A stretch of 64,000 bases of DNA from Okapia johnstoni (GCA_024291935.2 CM044306.1:18919001-18983000); one strand, 5' to 3'; numbered from the stretch's first letter, positions 49,057-63,737 are shown. Notes: a model not told the origin generated them from the sequence alone. Made by a program: numbers and translations.

Positions 49057-49199
49057 GGTGAATGCTGAGAGGTGAAAGGAGAGTCCCACCAGCTGCTCCT
49101 TCCACTTACTGACATCAAATCAGGGTTTATATTCAGGAGGATGGATAGGAATAACGAAAACTCCACCCTGTGGGTTGGACGGGAAATTTCTGACCTTGA

Positions 49200-49261
49200 T
49201 TTATATAATTCTGCTCCAATTTTCTGTTCTGTGGTTTGGCTCAAGGTACAACTTCCACGTG
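49200..49261 (-). promoter_or_regulatory. Candidate AOC2 core promoter (TATA box and E-box)
   Basis: Reading the minus strand, TATATAAA lies at 49207-49200, about 144 bases upstream of the AOC2 ATG, which would give a 5' UTR of roughly 115 bases. About 50 bases further upstream is CACGTG (49256-49261). Position fits a TATA promoter for a tissue-restricted gene; no transcript evidence is available here. Confidence 0.45.
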
Positions 49262-50239
49262 CATCGCCTTGGCCCATCCCTGAACTCCTCCCAGCAGCAC
49301 GGTCAGTACCCACTCCCAAGCGCCATCATTTAGAGCAGATTAGAGGGCATTTGTATACGCACTAAACTCTACCTTCTGCCCAGAATGGGTCTGAGGAAGA
49401 ATGCAAATCTTAGATGCCTGATCAAGTCCTATGAGCTACATGCAAACACTCTGGCCACTTTCCTACCTTCTGGCAGGCACTACCCCCAGTATTTCCAGGA
49501 TCCACTGCCCAGTTCAGCAGTAAGCACTGTGTTCTGCCAGATTCCTAAGGCAAAGCCCTTGATCTGTAATCTCAGGCCTCTTCCATCTAGTAGGTTGAGA
49601 AACAAGTGGCGAAGACCTGGCCACAGCAGTCAATTTGTATACCAATCACAGGTCCCGAAGCGGCGTGACCTCAGGGGACTTACTTATCATGAGACTCAGT
49701 GTCCTGATCTATAAAGAAGGCATAAAACTACCCTAGAGATTCATGGAGAATAAATGTGATCACGCAGATAGAGTGCTTCACAGAGCTTGACACGGGGCAG
49801 GCATTCAAAAACAGTCAGCTACAGGTACTGATCTCTGAAACAGAATAGAAGGGATGTTCCTCCACCATTCAAGACCTTAAGTCTTTTTTTTTGTAGAGAC
49901 GATGGATCCCAGATCACTGGATATCAGTACGCTACTCTGCAGGGTGGAAGTTAAGGAAACTTTTATTTCAGAGGGAGCTAAGATCCCAGACAGCCCTCCA
50001 AGTCATTTGAAAACCAAAACCAGGAGTCCCTGGCATATCCTCAAGAAACTTAAGACATTATTCAGAAAGAAGTATTGTATAAAGAAAACGATGGGGTGGG
50101 GTGTGCCTCGAGCCAGGTGATTCCCCACACATGGAGCTACAGCACCCCCTACTGACAGTTCAGGGTGTTATTGGAGATGGAAGGAAGGAAAGAGCTGGGA
50201 TCTTGTCAGGGTAGAAGGCAAGTTAGGTTTGAGAAGAGT

Positions 50240-50408
50240 TATCTGGTGGCTCAGACGGGGAAACAATTGGCCTGCAATGCAGGGGACTGGGGTTCGATCC
50301 CTAGGTCAGGAAGATCCCCTGAAGAAGGGAATGGCTACCCACTCCAGAATTCTTACCTGGAGAATTTCATGGACAGAGGAGCCTCACAGGACATGACTGA
50401 CTTTCACT
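50240..50408 (+). mobile_element. Bov-tA SINE
   Basis: tctggtggctcagacgggga through cttacctggagaatttcatgg in pieces, 3' end shortened. Confidence 0.8.
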
Positions 50409-50654
50409 TTCTTTCAACTTGCATTTAATTCAGACTGCACACAAATGAAGGACCCACTCGTGCCTCTTGGTAGGCAGAAGCCTCAGTCTTTTCATTATTT
50501 CAGAGAAAAGAGGCAGCTCAATTGGAGTAAAGACACCCAATAGGGTGGCTAGAGGTATATATGGAGGCGGGTGTCCCAATGTGCACACACCTAAGTGTGA
50601 GTATGTCCCAGGCCACCAGAGCATTGCATCAGGGTCTGCAGCTTTAGAAAGAGG

Positions 50655-52453
<1,799 letters not shown>

Positions 52454-55400
52454 TCAGTACAGTGTCTCTGCATTGCTGCTCCGGGGCCGTTTGATCTTCT
52501 CAATATTTTTCAGGATCATGTCATGTAGAGTGACCTGGGAGAAGAGGGATCAGGGAATCACGTGTCTATTCAACGCCTACCTCACTAGGAAAATGAGACA
52601 CCCCCACAACCCCCCCACCCCCAATCACTCACATGACCCAAATCTCACTAGAATCTGAATTCAGGGTGGCTGCCCTTCTACCTCTCTCATATCCCGGACA
52701 CAGCTGGGGATATCCCAGGGTCCAAGAGTCTAATAAATAACATTTATGAAGCACTTAACATAACAGGAATTATACTAGGTCCTTTAATGTGTTAGATGAA
52801 GAAACTGCAGTTTGAGGTTAAACTTGCCCAGGGCCCCATATTACAGGTAGAATTAGTTCTAAATCTATGCCTGACACTAACACCCACATCTTCACTCCAA
52901 GACTATACTGTGCCCTTTCCCATCCAGGTAGAAAGAAGGGAGAGAAGCACCTAGACACCTTCAATGACCTCATGGGGCTTTCAACACTCAGTTGATGAGC
53001 AGAATTTGTTCCACTCATTTTACCTCCAACCCCCAACTCAACCCTCAGAGAGTAGCCAGAAAATGGCCACCAGAACTAAGAGAAGCCAGAGCAACTGTGG
53101 GCAGGGTCCAACGTAACTTACATATTGATTCCTTAGCTCTGATATGATGAGCCGAAGGCTGATATATTCTTTCTCGTCAATCTCTGTCACGGTGCGACGA
53201 TAGTCCTCCTGATGGGGGGCAGAGAAAAGTCTTGTTCCCAAGGCCTGACTGTCACCCCCACAGCTCTTCCTAGGAACAGTCACTCCTCCCTGTCCTACCA
53301 CTTCCACCCTCAGCCCAAAAAACCCTCACTTACCACATGGGGATATTTAGCTATTTTAGAAACCAATTTGGCTCTTGTAATATAATATCTGTTAGGAGAG
53401 AGAAGAGGAGGAAGCTGCAGGAGACCCCAGATGGTGTTCACCACCTCACCAGCCCCAAACTCCTGGGCCACACCCCAGCGGCCCTACCTAGAAATCTGGT
53501 CCAGATAAGATGCAGCTTCACTCTCAACAGTTCTTAGTTCTGCAACTGTCTCCTCCTGAAAAAAGCAAATGAGTCAGAAATCACTTCTATGTCATCCCAC
53601 AGCAGAACAAAGAGAAAAGGAAAACAGAAAAGTAGAGGAAGTGAGAATACTCCCACACCTTCCTCTCCAGTTCCTATTGCAGGTGCTTTACCTGAATGGA
53701 CACCCCAAAGTTGTTCCCATCTTCTATCCTAGGAATCAGGAGTTGTACCCACATTTTGACCTGGAGGGTGAGGGGACCAAAATACATGTATGAGGACCTC
53801 AGCCTTTTCTCCTAAAGCCATGAAGTACACCATTCATGCTGTTGGGGCCACAGACCAGGAGCACAGGAGCCAAGATACTTAGTCTGCCAGCTGCCACATC
53901 ACCTCCACGCCTCCAGCCCCATCGTCTAGCACACCCATCATCTAGCATAGTTCAAGCCAGGTTATCTGGGGTCAGCCCACAGGTCACCAGCCCCTGCCTC
54001 ACCGTGTTGCATTTCTCAATCAGCAGCCGGATCTCAGGCTTCACTTTCTCAATAATGTCCACCAGCTGCTGGTTGCTTTTTAGCATCCCATTGGGCATCA
54101 CAAACACCTTGGTTCCTGGCAGGGATGTGAGGAAGATTAAATTATTGGTGAGGAAGGGCAGGACATAGCATTCCAGGCCTCTCTCTCTCTTTCCCAGCCC
54201 CAAGAGATGCTATGACCTTGGCCTTTTATCTGGCATAACCCTATCCACAACCTGACACCCCCAACAGAATAAAAAAGAGAACACACGGATTAACAGACTA
54301 AACAACCACAAGTCTAAAGTATTCCAAAAGTCTGAAGAATAGGGAAATTTAAATATGCTCTATTTTTCCCATGGATTTGTGAGAACTCAGGAAGCATGGT
54401 TTCCAGATGATTCTCATAAGGAGTATGCAACCCAGATCCCTCTTTCACAGGAGGGTTTGCACTCTTAAGAGATTCTAATGCCTCCACTGATCTGACAGGA
54501 GGCAGAGCTCAGGTGGTAATGCGAGCAATGGGAAGCAGCTGTAAATACAGATGAAGCTTTGCTAGCTTGCCTGTCGCTCACCCTCTGCTGTGTGGCCATA
54601 GACCAGTACCATGATTGAGGACCCCTGCTCTATAGACTTAACATAGAAACTATTATTGAAGAGGAAAAAAATAACACGGAACTGGCATTTCTGTGAAAAA
54701 CCTGTGATGTGTAGTCCTCTTCAACCTGTCTCCCTTGGCAATCCACACTAAGACAAACCCTCCCTGTTAATTGGAAAATTAGGTTTAGAGTGCTAAATAA
54801 TTACAATGCTTAGAGGACATGGGAATGTGAACTCTGGGAAATAAAATCAGATCCTGCTTCCTGGCCAGGAGAACACATTCTGCATCTGCGGGGAAGGGTT
54901 GGGGTGGGGGACGGTAAAGGCAGCGCTTACCCTGGAAGGCCTCTTCACATTCATCCAATCTTCGCTTCTTGTAAGTGGGCTAAGGATACAAAGAGACGGG
55001 AATTAGCCGGGAACTAGCCTGTCCAACATCCGCATCCCCATCATAAGTTACCCTTCAAGCAAGTTTAATCCCTTCCTCGACCCCGCAGGTTGTCTTAATT
55101 AAGTTATGCACAATTTATTAAGCACATACAAGCCTTTAAGATAAGATTCTTGCCAAAATGCAACTTAAACTCTGCTGGGAAAACCAACCTTTCAAGAAGT
55201 ATAAACAAAGGAAACAATTAGGGGGAATTCCCTGGTGGTCTAGGGGTTAGGACACGGCACTTTCACTGCCAGAGGCCCTGGTTGGGGAACTAAGATCCCA
55301 CAAAAGGGGCATGGTGTGGCCAAATATAAATAAATAAATAAGCAATTAGGGGAGGGAGAATACTACAAACAACAGGAAAAATGAACCACTGAATGCAGAG

Positions 55401-57207
55401 TTAGGATAATTAAGGGAATGTGTGCAAATCTGCTGATTTCATAAAAACACAATATTCAATCAACAAATGTATTTAGCAACTGCTATGTGCTGGGAACAAT
55501 GCTAGATGCTGGGGGTACAAAGATGATTAGGATAGTTTCTGCTTTTCAGAACTGCAAGTTCTATCAGTGAGACAGTGAAGCAGACAAAGAACAAGACAAT
55601 GTCATCAGTGTTACAAAAGAATGTGGACATATAACTGGTAATGACTAGGTGCCAAAGACACACAAAGGCGAGGACTGTAGTTACATGACAAGAAAAGTCT
55701 TGCCCAGAGTCATGGGGACAGACCAGATCACTTGCGGGAACCTGTGCTATCTGTCCTATTTCAAACTCACTCTAACAGAGTAGCATTAACACATTCACCT
55801 CATGCTACAAATGAAAATCAGGATCTAAAGGAGGTGCTCTGGAGTTATAGTGTCTTAAGAATCCTCATTTCCAGATAAAAATCCCACTGTCTCCTCTCAA
55901 TATGTTTCAACTGACCAGGAAATAGAGAACAGAGAACCCCTATTGCTTCGGAACACAAAGAAAAATATAGGACACTTACACCATCCAGTCCATCATGGCT
56001 GTTGGTGAGAAGAATGGGGTCAGGGACTGGGAGATTCATGTCTGAGTGGATCTGAGTTAGGTCATGGATGTTTAGGATTGGTTCCTGAAAGAGAGACGCC
56101 CACCCCCCAAAACATTAGTCTTTTCAAGATGAACAAAAAAGTCTCATTCAAAACCCAAGAAATGAGAGTGCGTTAGAGTACACAACCAAACAGAATCAAC
56201 ACCTCATCTGTCCCACTGGACAGAAAGACCCTGGCCAAGAAAGTTGGGAAATCTGAGGAAAAGAAAAGCATCTCTCACCTTCAAAAAACTATCAAGTTCT
56301 AACAACTTCTTTGGGAAAAAATTTGCCACCAAGTCTTCTGCCTGAAGATGAGGGAAAATACAACTGAATTAGTAACTGTGGGAAGGCCTGTCTCTATAGA
56401 TAGCTCTTCCCTGGGGAACTCCCAACTATTAACCAACACTCACTTTTCTACTTATTTCACTCACCTCACTTGTGATCCTCTCCCTGAAAGAATCAACCTA
56501 AAATTAACAAAGAAAGCAATTCAGTAAGAGCAAATCAGCAGCTGGCAACATAAGTATAGACAGGTTGGGTAAGACCAAATCCAAATGTCCTTCCCTCACC
56601 TTATAATTGTAATGAGAACCTGAGAGGCCCCCAGACTGCAAATACTTTATTTTTTTGAGGATCCATTTCTCCATCTCAGGAGAGGGAAGCGGGGCTTGAG
56701 AGCAGCACCCACCTGTCTTCCCTCCCTCCCTCCCAGTCTGAAGCTGTCTGACTTTGAGAGCAGACAAAAGACAAGTAGATGGAGGAGGTGTGAGCTCACA
56801 AACGTGTCAACCCCCATCCAAACCTGGCCTAGGATACGAGGCAAGCCTGACGCCAAGGGCAGGGGCAGTAGCAGCGTATGGAGCGGGGACGTTGCTGGGC
56901 TGGGGGACTTTCAGCTGTCACTAGCCTAAAGCACTAAGTCCACCACGTGTCCGCGAAGGTCTTCCCTATTAGACGGGGTACATAAGGCCACCCCATATTA
57001 TCCTCTCCCCCGATGCCGTCCCGGGGGTGGGGGGCTGGGCTGAGCCGAGCGGAAGCTCAGGGCTGGTGTCCCTAGGGAGACAAAGACGCAACGGGGAGTG
57101 GGAAGCCGGTCAGACAGCTCGGGGATCGAAGCGAGGGGTAAGGAGGCCTTGGCCGGTGCCGCTACCTTGAGCTTCACTTCCTGATCCACCTTCAGCAACG
57201 AGGCCAT
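52454..57207 (-). CDS. PSME3: Proteasome activator subunit 3 (PA28-gamma / REG-gamma)
   Basis: Nuclear homoheptameric cap of the 20S proteasome that promotes ubiquitin-independent degradation of substrates. Eleven coding exons, all with GT-AG borders and matching phases: 57166-57207, 56465-56497, 56279-56341, 55980-56084, 54931-54979, 54003-54115, 53692-53760, 53488-53555, 53334-53388, 53122-53208, 52454-52534. They sum to 765 bases, i.e. 254 residues plus stop, the usual mammalian length. The start MASLLKVDQEVKLK lies in a CpG-rich region. Visible hallmarks: the caspase-type site DGLD at 77-80 on the exon 4/5 border, the basic KKRR nuclear localisation patch at 85-88, Asn151 of the activation loop (EDGNN) and Lys188 (TRAK), both functionally known in human PA28-gamma. 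The C terminus is RPRSSNAETLY. The open frame is intact. The identification is essentially certain; the transcript ends are not determined. Confidence 0.97.
55224..55345 (+). mobile_element. CHR-type SINE in PSME3 intron 4
   Basis: ggaattccctggtggtctag head and aaataaataaataagc tail, in the intron between PSME3 exons 54931-54979 and 55980-56084. The rest of the large PSME3 introns shows nothing assignable. Confidence 0.75.
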
Positions 57208-57780
57208 GGCCGGGCCGGGCCGTGTCCGCTCCGCTGGAGACCGGAGGCGCTGTGGGCTCCGGGGACGGGGTCAGAGGGAAGGGAGAATCTCGGCTGCTTT
57301 CAGGACGCGGCCTCCCTCGCTGGGTCACTCACTGATCACTTGCTCCCTCCCTTCGTGCCGTTGGCCAGCCAGCCCGCCTGCTGCCTGTCCCTGCTGCCTG
57401 CTCCCTCTCTCGCTCGCCCTCCCGGCTTTCGCCGCTCACACCGGAAGTTGCGTCACAGCCAATCGCCGGGAGTCCAGCGAGGATGCGCACGTGCTCTGCG
57501 CAGCCGCGCTGAGGTTCCGCACTGGGAGCTCGGCGCTCGGCTCTTACCTCCCTGTTCTTGTGCCGAATACGGGTGAAATGAGAGGGAGGGTAGTGGAGAG
57601 CGGTTTAGTGAGATCTGAGCCTCAAAGAGACTCAGGGATTGTTTGCCTCTCTGTTTGCCCGGCACTCGCCTTCAGGGAAGGGACCTTCTGAGCCGCTGCC
57701 TCGTCTCGAGCTGGGACCCGACCGACGATGCCGTCGCGCTCCAGTGACGTCGGCCCGAGGAAGCTGGCTGTCCCAGTGCT
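57000..57780. promoter_or_regulatory. CpG-rich PSME3 promoter, probably bidirectional
   Basis: CpG-dense stretch covering PSME3 exon 1 and about 550 bases upstream, in sharp contrast to the CpG-poor surroundings. It holds an ETS-like site (CCGGAAGT, 57441-57448), a CRE half site (CGTCA, 57451-57455), a CCAAT box (57459-57463) and a near-consensus CRE (TGACGTCG, 57745-57752). No TATA box is evident, as expected of a housekeeping gene. In human and mouse BECN1 is transcribed divergently next to PSME3, so this element may drive both genes. I could not find any BECN1 coding exon to the right, so the second direction is inference. Confidence 0.75.
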
Positions 57781-58121
57781 GGGTTCTAGGCGTCTAGTCT
57801 GTTATGCGTACTGCCTCTTACTCTTGGCCGAAGCTGTAGCGTTAGACTGGAACCTAACAGAAATCCTACTGCACCAGGCTTCCCCACTTTTCTCTGCCAC
57901 TTAGCCATTTATTCTCATACACGACCAGATCTCAGAGACCAACTGATGGATGGGCAAATTGATGCCCAGAGTCGGGTAGTGCTTGTCGAGGCTACACAGT
58001 GATTCCAGAAAATCCAAGACCAGAACTCAGATCTTCTAACCTTTAGGGCAGTGCTGTTTCCATTTTCCTCATGGAAGGCAGAGACTATAATTCTTAACTC
58101 ACCCATTCATAAGGTCTCTCT

Positions 58122-60008
58122 TCAGTTCAGTTCAGTTCAGTCGCTCAGTCGTGTCCGACTCTTTGTGACCCCATGAATTGCAGCACGCCAGGCCTCTCTG
58201 TCCATCACCAACTCCCGGAGTCTACCCAAACCCATGTCCATCGAGTCGGTGATGCCATCCAACCATCTCATCCTCTGTCGTCCCCTTCTCCTCCTGCCCC
58301 CAATCCTACCAAGCATTAGGGTCTTTTCCAATGAGTCAACTCTTCACATGAGGTGGCCAAAGTATTGGAGTTTCAGCTTCAACATCAGTCCTTCCAATGA
58401 ACACCCAGGACTGATCTCCTTTAGGATGGATTGATTGGATCTCCTTGCAGTCCAAGGGACTCTCAAGAGTCTTCTCCAACACCACAGTTCAAAAGCATCA
58501 ATTCTGCGGTGCTCAGCTTTCTTCACCGTCCAACTCTCACATCCATACATGACCACTGGAAAAACCATAGCCTTGACTAGACGGACTTTTGTTGGCAAAG
58601 TAATATCTCTGCTTTTAAATATGCTCTCTAGGTTGGTCATAACCTTCCTTCCAAGAAGTAAACGTCTTTTAATTTCATGGCTGCAATCACCATCAGCAGT
58701 GATTCTGGAGCCCCCCAAAATAAAGTCTGACACTGTTTCCACTGTTTCCCCATCTATTTCCCTGAAGTGATGGGACCAGATGCCATGATCTTAGTTTTCT
58801 GAACGTTGAGCTTCAGGCCAACTTTTTCACTCTCCTCTTTCACTTTCATCAAGAGGCTCTTAAGTTCTTCTTCGCTTTCTGCCATAAGGGTGGTGTCATC
58901 CGAATATCTGAGGTTATTGATATTTCTCCTGGCAATCTTGATTCCAGCTTGTGTTTCTTCCAGCCCAGCGTTTCTCATGATGTACTCTGCATATAAGTTA
59001 AATAAGCAGGGTGACAATATACAGCCTTGACGTACTCCTTTTCCTATTTGGAACCAGTCTGTTGTTCCATGTCCAGTTCTAACTGTTGCTTCCTGACCTG
59101 CATACAGGTTTCTCAAGAGACAGGTCAGATGGTCTGGTATTCCCATCTCTTTCAGACTTTTCCACAGTTTATTGTGATCCACACAGTCAAAGGCTTTGGC
59201 ATAGTCCATAAAGCAGAAATAGATGTTTTTCTGGAACTCTCTTGCTTTTTCAATGATCCAGCGGATGTTGGCAATTTGATCTCTGGTTCCTCTGCCTTTT
59301 CTAAAACCAGCTTGAACATCTGGAAGTTCACGGTTCACGTATTGCTGAAGCCTGGCTTGGAGAATTTTGAGCATTACTTTACTAGCATGTGAGATGAGTG
59401 CAATTGTGCGGTAGTTTGAGCATTCTTTGGCATTGCCTTTCTTTTGGGATTGGAACGAAAACTGACCTTTTCCAGTCCTGTGGCCACTGCTGAGTTTCCC
59501 AAATTTGCTGGCATATCGAGTGCAGCACTTTCACAGCATCACCTTTGAGGATTTGAAATAGCTCAACTGGAATTCCATCACCTCCACTAGCTTTGTTCGT
59601 TGTGATGCTTTCTAAGGCCCACTTGACTTCACATTCCAGGATGTCTGGCTCTAGGTGAGTGATCACACTATCATGATTATCTTGGTCATGAAGATCTTTC
59701 TTGTACAGTTCTTCTGTGTATTCTTGCCACCTCTTCTTAATATCTTCTGCTTCTGTTAGGTCCATACCATTTCTGTCCTTTATCGAGCCTATCTTTGCAT
59801 GAAATGTTCCTTTGGTATCTCTAATTTTCTTGAAGAGATCTCTAGTCTTTCCCAATCTGTTGTTTTCCTCTATTTCTTTGCACTGATCGCTGAGGAAGGC
59901 TTTCTTATCTCTCCTTGTGATTCTTTGGAACTCTGCATTCAGATGGGAATATCTTTCCTTTTCTCCTTTGCTTTTCGCTTCTCTTCTCTTAACGTTGGTT
60001 ATTTCACC
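58122..60008 (-). mobile_element. BovB LINE, 1.9 kb, 5' truncated
   Basis: On the minus strand: part of the region before the reverse transcriptase (frame 59382-59855), a frameshift near 59440, then the reverse transcriptase palm (58754-59374) with FMDYAKAFD and GVRQGCILSP, but the catalytic box reads YSDD instead of YADD. Stops follow and the element ends in the ACTGA repeat at 58122-58140. The endonuclease domain is missing. Inactive copy. Confidence 0.9.
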
Positions 60009-60647
60009 CTAAAGTGGACTAGGCTCTGGGACAGCAGTGTAGAGGCTAGAAATAATGTGAGTCACTTGTTGAACGTCTTTTGGTAGCCACATTAAAAAGC
60101 AAAACCGGTGAAGTTCGTTTTAATCATATATTTAATCATTTATCCAGATATTTCATCGTGTAACCAATATAAAAGAAAAATCAATGTGATCTTGTACATT
60201 CTTTTCTCATACCAAGTCTTTGAAATTCGGTATGAATTTTATGCTTACTTGCAGACCTCAACTCAGAGGAGCTAGGTTTGCAGTACTCAGTAACCCTATG
60301 TGTTTAGTGGCTTCCAGAACAGCACAGTTCTGAGAAATCAAAGGTAAACAAAACTCAAGTTCGCTGATCTAATACTGGGGAAAGAGATCAGAAAGTAAAC
60401 TGACAACATAATTGCAAAATCTAATAAATGATAGGGGGAATATGGCCGACATAGAGAATACCAGGGGTCTATTTTAGATAAAATGGCCGAGAAAGTCCTC
60501 TCAGATGAAGTGACAATTAAGCTCAAATCTAAAGGATGTAAAGGGGTTAGCTTGAGAAGAGAGGAAGAGCCTTCAAAGGTATGGGTGCAGCACAGGCAAA
60601 TGCTCTGGGGAAGGAAAGAGGTGGTCTAGTTGAAAAAAATTTAAGCG

Positions 60648-60902
60648 CATAAGGCAATGGCACCCCACTCCAGTCTTCTTGCCTGGAGAATCCCAGGAAC
60701 AGCGGAGCATGATGGGCTGCCATCTATGGGGTCGCACAGAGTCGGACATGACTGAAGTAGCATTTTTCATTTTACTGGTTTTTTTTTTTTTTTGGCTGCA
60801 CTTCGTGGCATGTGGGATCTTTCCTGAGATCAGAGATCAAACCCGGGTCCCCTGCAGTGGAAGCATGGAATATTATCCACTGGACCGCCAGAGACGTCCC
60901 AG
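60648..60902. mobile_element. Bov-A unit (+) followed by CHR-type SINE (-)
   Basis: 60648-60762: ggcaatggcaccccactcca to gagtcggacatgactgaag. 60781-60902: poly-T then reverse-complement SINE (gcacttcgtggcatgtggga ... ccactggaccgccagagacg). Confidence 0.78.
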
Positions 60903-61137
60903 TTGAAGAAACTGAAAGACTAGTTAGTAACCTGGGGGTGGGAGTGGGGTGGGGAGGGTTGTTAGGAAACAATTTGGATTAAGTGCAAAGGCAGGTTATC
61001 TGACTTACATTTTGTCCTGGGCACACCTCTGTGTTAAGAGCAAGGGAGGTGGTGGGAATACACAGTTTAATGAAAGGTGACCGACTGTGGCCTTTGGAAT
61101 CAGAGAAACCTGCCTTCAAATCAGGAGCTTCAGCTCC

Positions 61138-61407
61138 TTTGTTGTTGTTTAGTCGTTCAGTCGAGTTTGACTCTGAGACTCCATGGACTGCAGCACGCCA
61201 GGCTTCCCCATCTTTCACTATCTTCCGGAGTTTGCTCAAACTCATGTCCATTGAGTCAGTGATGCCATCCAACCATCTCATCCTCTGTTGCCCACTTCTC
61301 CTCCTGTCCTCAATCTTTCCCAGTATCAGGGTCTTTTCCAATGAGCGGGTTCTTCACATCAGGTGGCCAAAATATTGGAGCTTCAGCTTCAGCATCAGTC
61401 CTTCCTA
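61138..61407 (-). mobile_element. BovB 3' fragment
   Basis: tttagtcgttcagtcgagtt through cttcagcatcagtccttcc. Confidence 0.82.
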
Positions 61408-61689
61408 ACTGTCATATCTTGGGTAAATTATTGAAATGTTGAGTCTCAATTCCCTCATTTGTACAATGTAATTTTAATTATTATTAATAGATAGTATGTA
61501 ATTTAGTAGGTTTGTTATGGACACAGGCAGGCACTTGATAAATAGTAGCCATTATCAGATAAGCTAACTGTTCACGCTTAGCATGAAGAGGTTACTCCTT
61601 AAACTATACAACTATTCTCATCCCCACTTTCAGACTCAAAGTCCTTTTCCACTTATTCAAGACCACATACAACATGGCCCATACTACCA

Positions 61690-62070
61690 TTCTTGCTTAT
61701 TTTTAAAAAAATATGTATTTGTTTGGCTGTGTCCGGTCTTAGTTGTGGCATGTGGGATCTTCATTGTAGCATGCGGGATCTTTCATTTTGGTGCAAAGAT
61801 GCTCCAGTCACTTTAGTTGGGGGTGCTTAGTTAGAGGAATGCGGGATCTTAGTTCCCTGACCAGGAATCAAATCCAAGTCCCCTGCATTGCAAGGCAGAT
61901 TCTTTGCACTAATTCTAGGTGAACAGCGAAGGGACTCAGCAATACATATACATGTATCCCTTCTCCCCCAAACTCCCCTCCCACTCAGGCTGCCACATAA
62001 CATTGAGCAAGAGTTCCATGTGCTATACATCAAGGCAGATTCTTAACCACTGGCCCACCAAGGAAGTCCC
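61690..62070 (-). mobile_element. CHR-type SINE split by an L1 3' end
   Basis: SINE pieces 61690-61904 and 62031-62070 flank an L1-like 3' end (about 61905-62030, aacagcgaagggactcagca). The 14-base CAAGGCAGATTCTT occurs at 61891-61904 and 62031-62044: a perfect target-site duplication. Confidence 0.82.
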
Positions 62071-62329
62071 ACCATCTTGCTTATTAACATCTAAGTTTTC
62101 CCCTTTTTACCTCTCCTTTCTGTTAACACTTGTTCCTAGTAACTTTTGAACTCCGATCTGGAATTTAACTTCACGAATGCTTTCTCAAATTAACTACATC
62201 CTATTTTAAGTGAGCCATTACCCTGCATTTCTTTCAGAATTAATAACTTCAGCTTAGAAGCTTAATATGTTTGTGCTTATTGAAATATGGCTTTTTTCTC
62301 AAATAACTGTTTTGTTTTCTTCACGTAGA

Positions 62330-62537
62330 ATGTTAGTCGCTTAGTGGTGTCCGACTCTTTGCAACCCCATGGACTGTAGCCTGTCAGGCCCCTCTGTCCA
62401 TGGAATTCTCCAGGCAAGAATACTGGAGTGGGTAACCATTCCCTTCTCCAGGGGATCTTCCTGACCCAGGGATGGAACCCAGGTCTCCTGCACTGCAGGC
62501 AGATTCTTTACCGCCTGAGCCAAAAGGGAAGCCCCAT
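62330..62537 (-). mobile_element. Bov-tA SINE
   Basis: gttagtcgcttagtggtgtc to ttaccgcctgagccaaaagg, near full length. Confidence 0.87.
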
Positions 62538-63392
62538 AAGAAGAGAAGTACACATGCCTTTTCTCTTTCTTTTCCTCCTCCTTTATCCAACTGTTTTAGT
62601 AATAGGCACTCATTTGTTTATGTATTCAGTGCACAATTGCTGAGGGCACCACTATATTTAACAAACTGTTTATTCCTGGGTGCTTATGAATCAGTGATCA
62701 CTGATGACTGGTCTTATTTTAAATTCATGTCCAGAAAAGTCACATGGGTGCTCCTGAGAGTCTCAACTGTTCCTTGGCTTGGAGACAACCATCTTCTCCC
62801 TGTCCCTCTTCACATGTCTTCCTTCTGTTTATGTCCATCTCTGTGTCCACTTTGTCACCCCCCCCCCCGCTTTTTTAAGGACAACCAGTCATACTGGACT
62901 AATGACCTAATGACCTCATTGACTTGATCATCTACGAAGATCCTGTTTCCAAATAAGGTCACATTCACAGGTACTGTGGCTTAGGACTTCAGTATCTTCG
63001 AATTTCAATATCTTCTGGGGAAACAGTTCAGCCCATAACACCTGCCAGAATCTGAAGTCACTGTACTCATTTGTTTACATGTTTATCGTCCAGTTCTCTT
63101 TTCAAGAATATAAACTATGAGTAGTTCACCAGTGTATCCTCCCAGGCCTAGATGAGTGACTGGCACATAGTAGGTATTCAATAAATATTTGTTGAATTGA
63201 TGACCTATGGTATGTTGTTGAATATTCAGTTCCGCAGATACTACACCTATGGGATTGTCACGTATTCTCCAAACAGCAGAGCAGATAGAGAGCTTACTAT
63301 GTGCTGGATGTTGCTCTTTATGCTTCATATTATTAGCTCATTTAATCATCACATCACTACCCTATGTGACATACACTATCATTCTCATTTAA

Positions 63393-63518
63393 GTTTTTTT
63401 TTTTTTTTTGGCCACACTGCACAGCATGCAGGATTTTAGTTCCCCAACCAGGGATGGAACCTCTGCTCCCTGCAGTGGAAATGCAGAGTTCTAACCATCA
63501 GACCACCAGGGAATTCCC
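63393..63518 (-). mobile_element. CHR-type SINE fragment
   Basis: Poly-T, ggccacactgcacagcatgc, then tctaaccatcagaccaccag. Confidence 0.75.
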
Positions 63519-63737
63519 TAATATTCTCCTTTTACAAATAAGAAAACAAGGTCCAGAGTGGCTGAGTAACTTGCTCAAGGTCAAGGTTGGTAAATGACAA
63601 AGATAGATCTCCAAACCCACAGCTGTAATCTCTAGAAGCCCTCCCTCTCTATAAGCCCTTTATGTATCTACATCTTTCTGAGATGGTGTTAGTGGCAGCC
63701 ACACAGGAAGAAATGTATTGAATACAACTATGATTCG

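Larger units (their letters stand above)
49057..50654. other. AOC2-PSME3 intergenic region
   Basis: AOC2 promoter at its left edge, then about 1.4 kb without exons. One Bov-tA SINE at 50240-50408; the rest is unassigned. Confidence 0.7.

Noticed and set aside
57206..57691. 161-codon plus-strand frame over the CpG island
   Set aside because: Overlaps PSME3 exon 1 and promoter; GC-rich chance frame. Not the Beclin-1 protein sequence.
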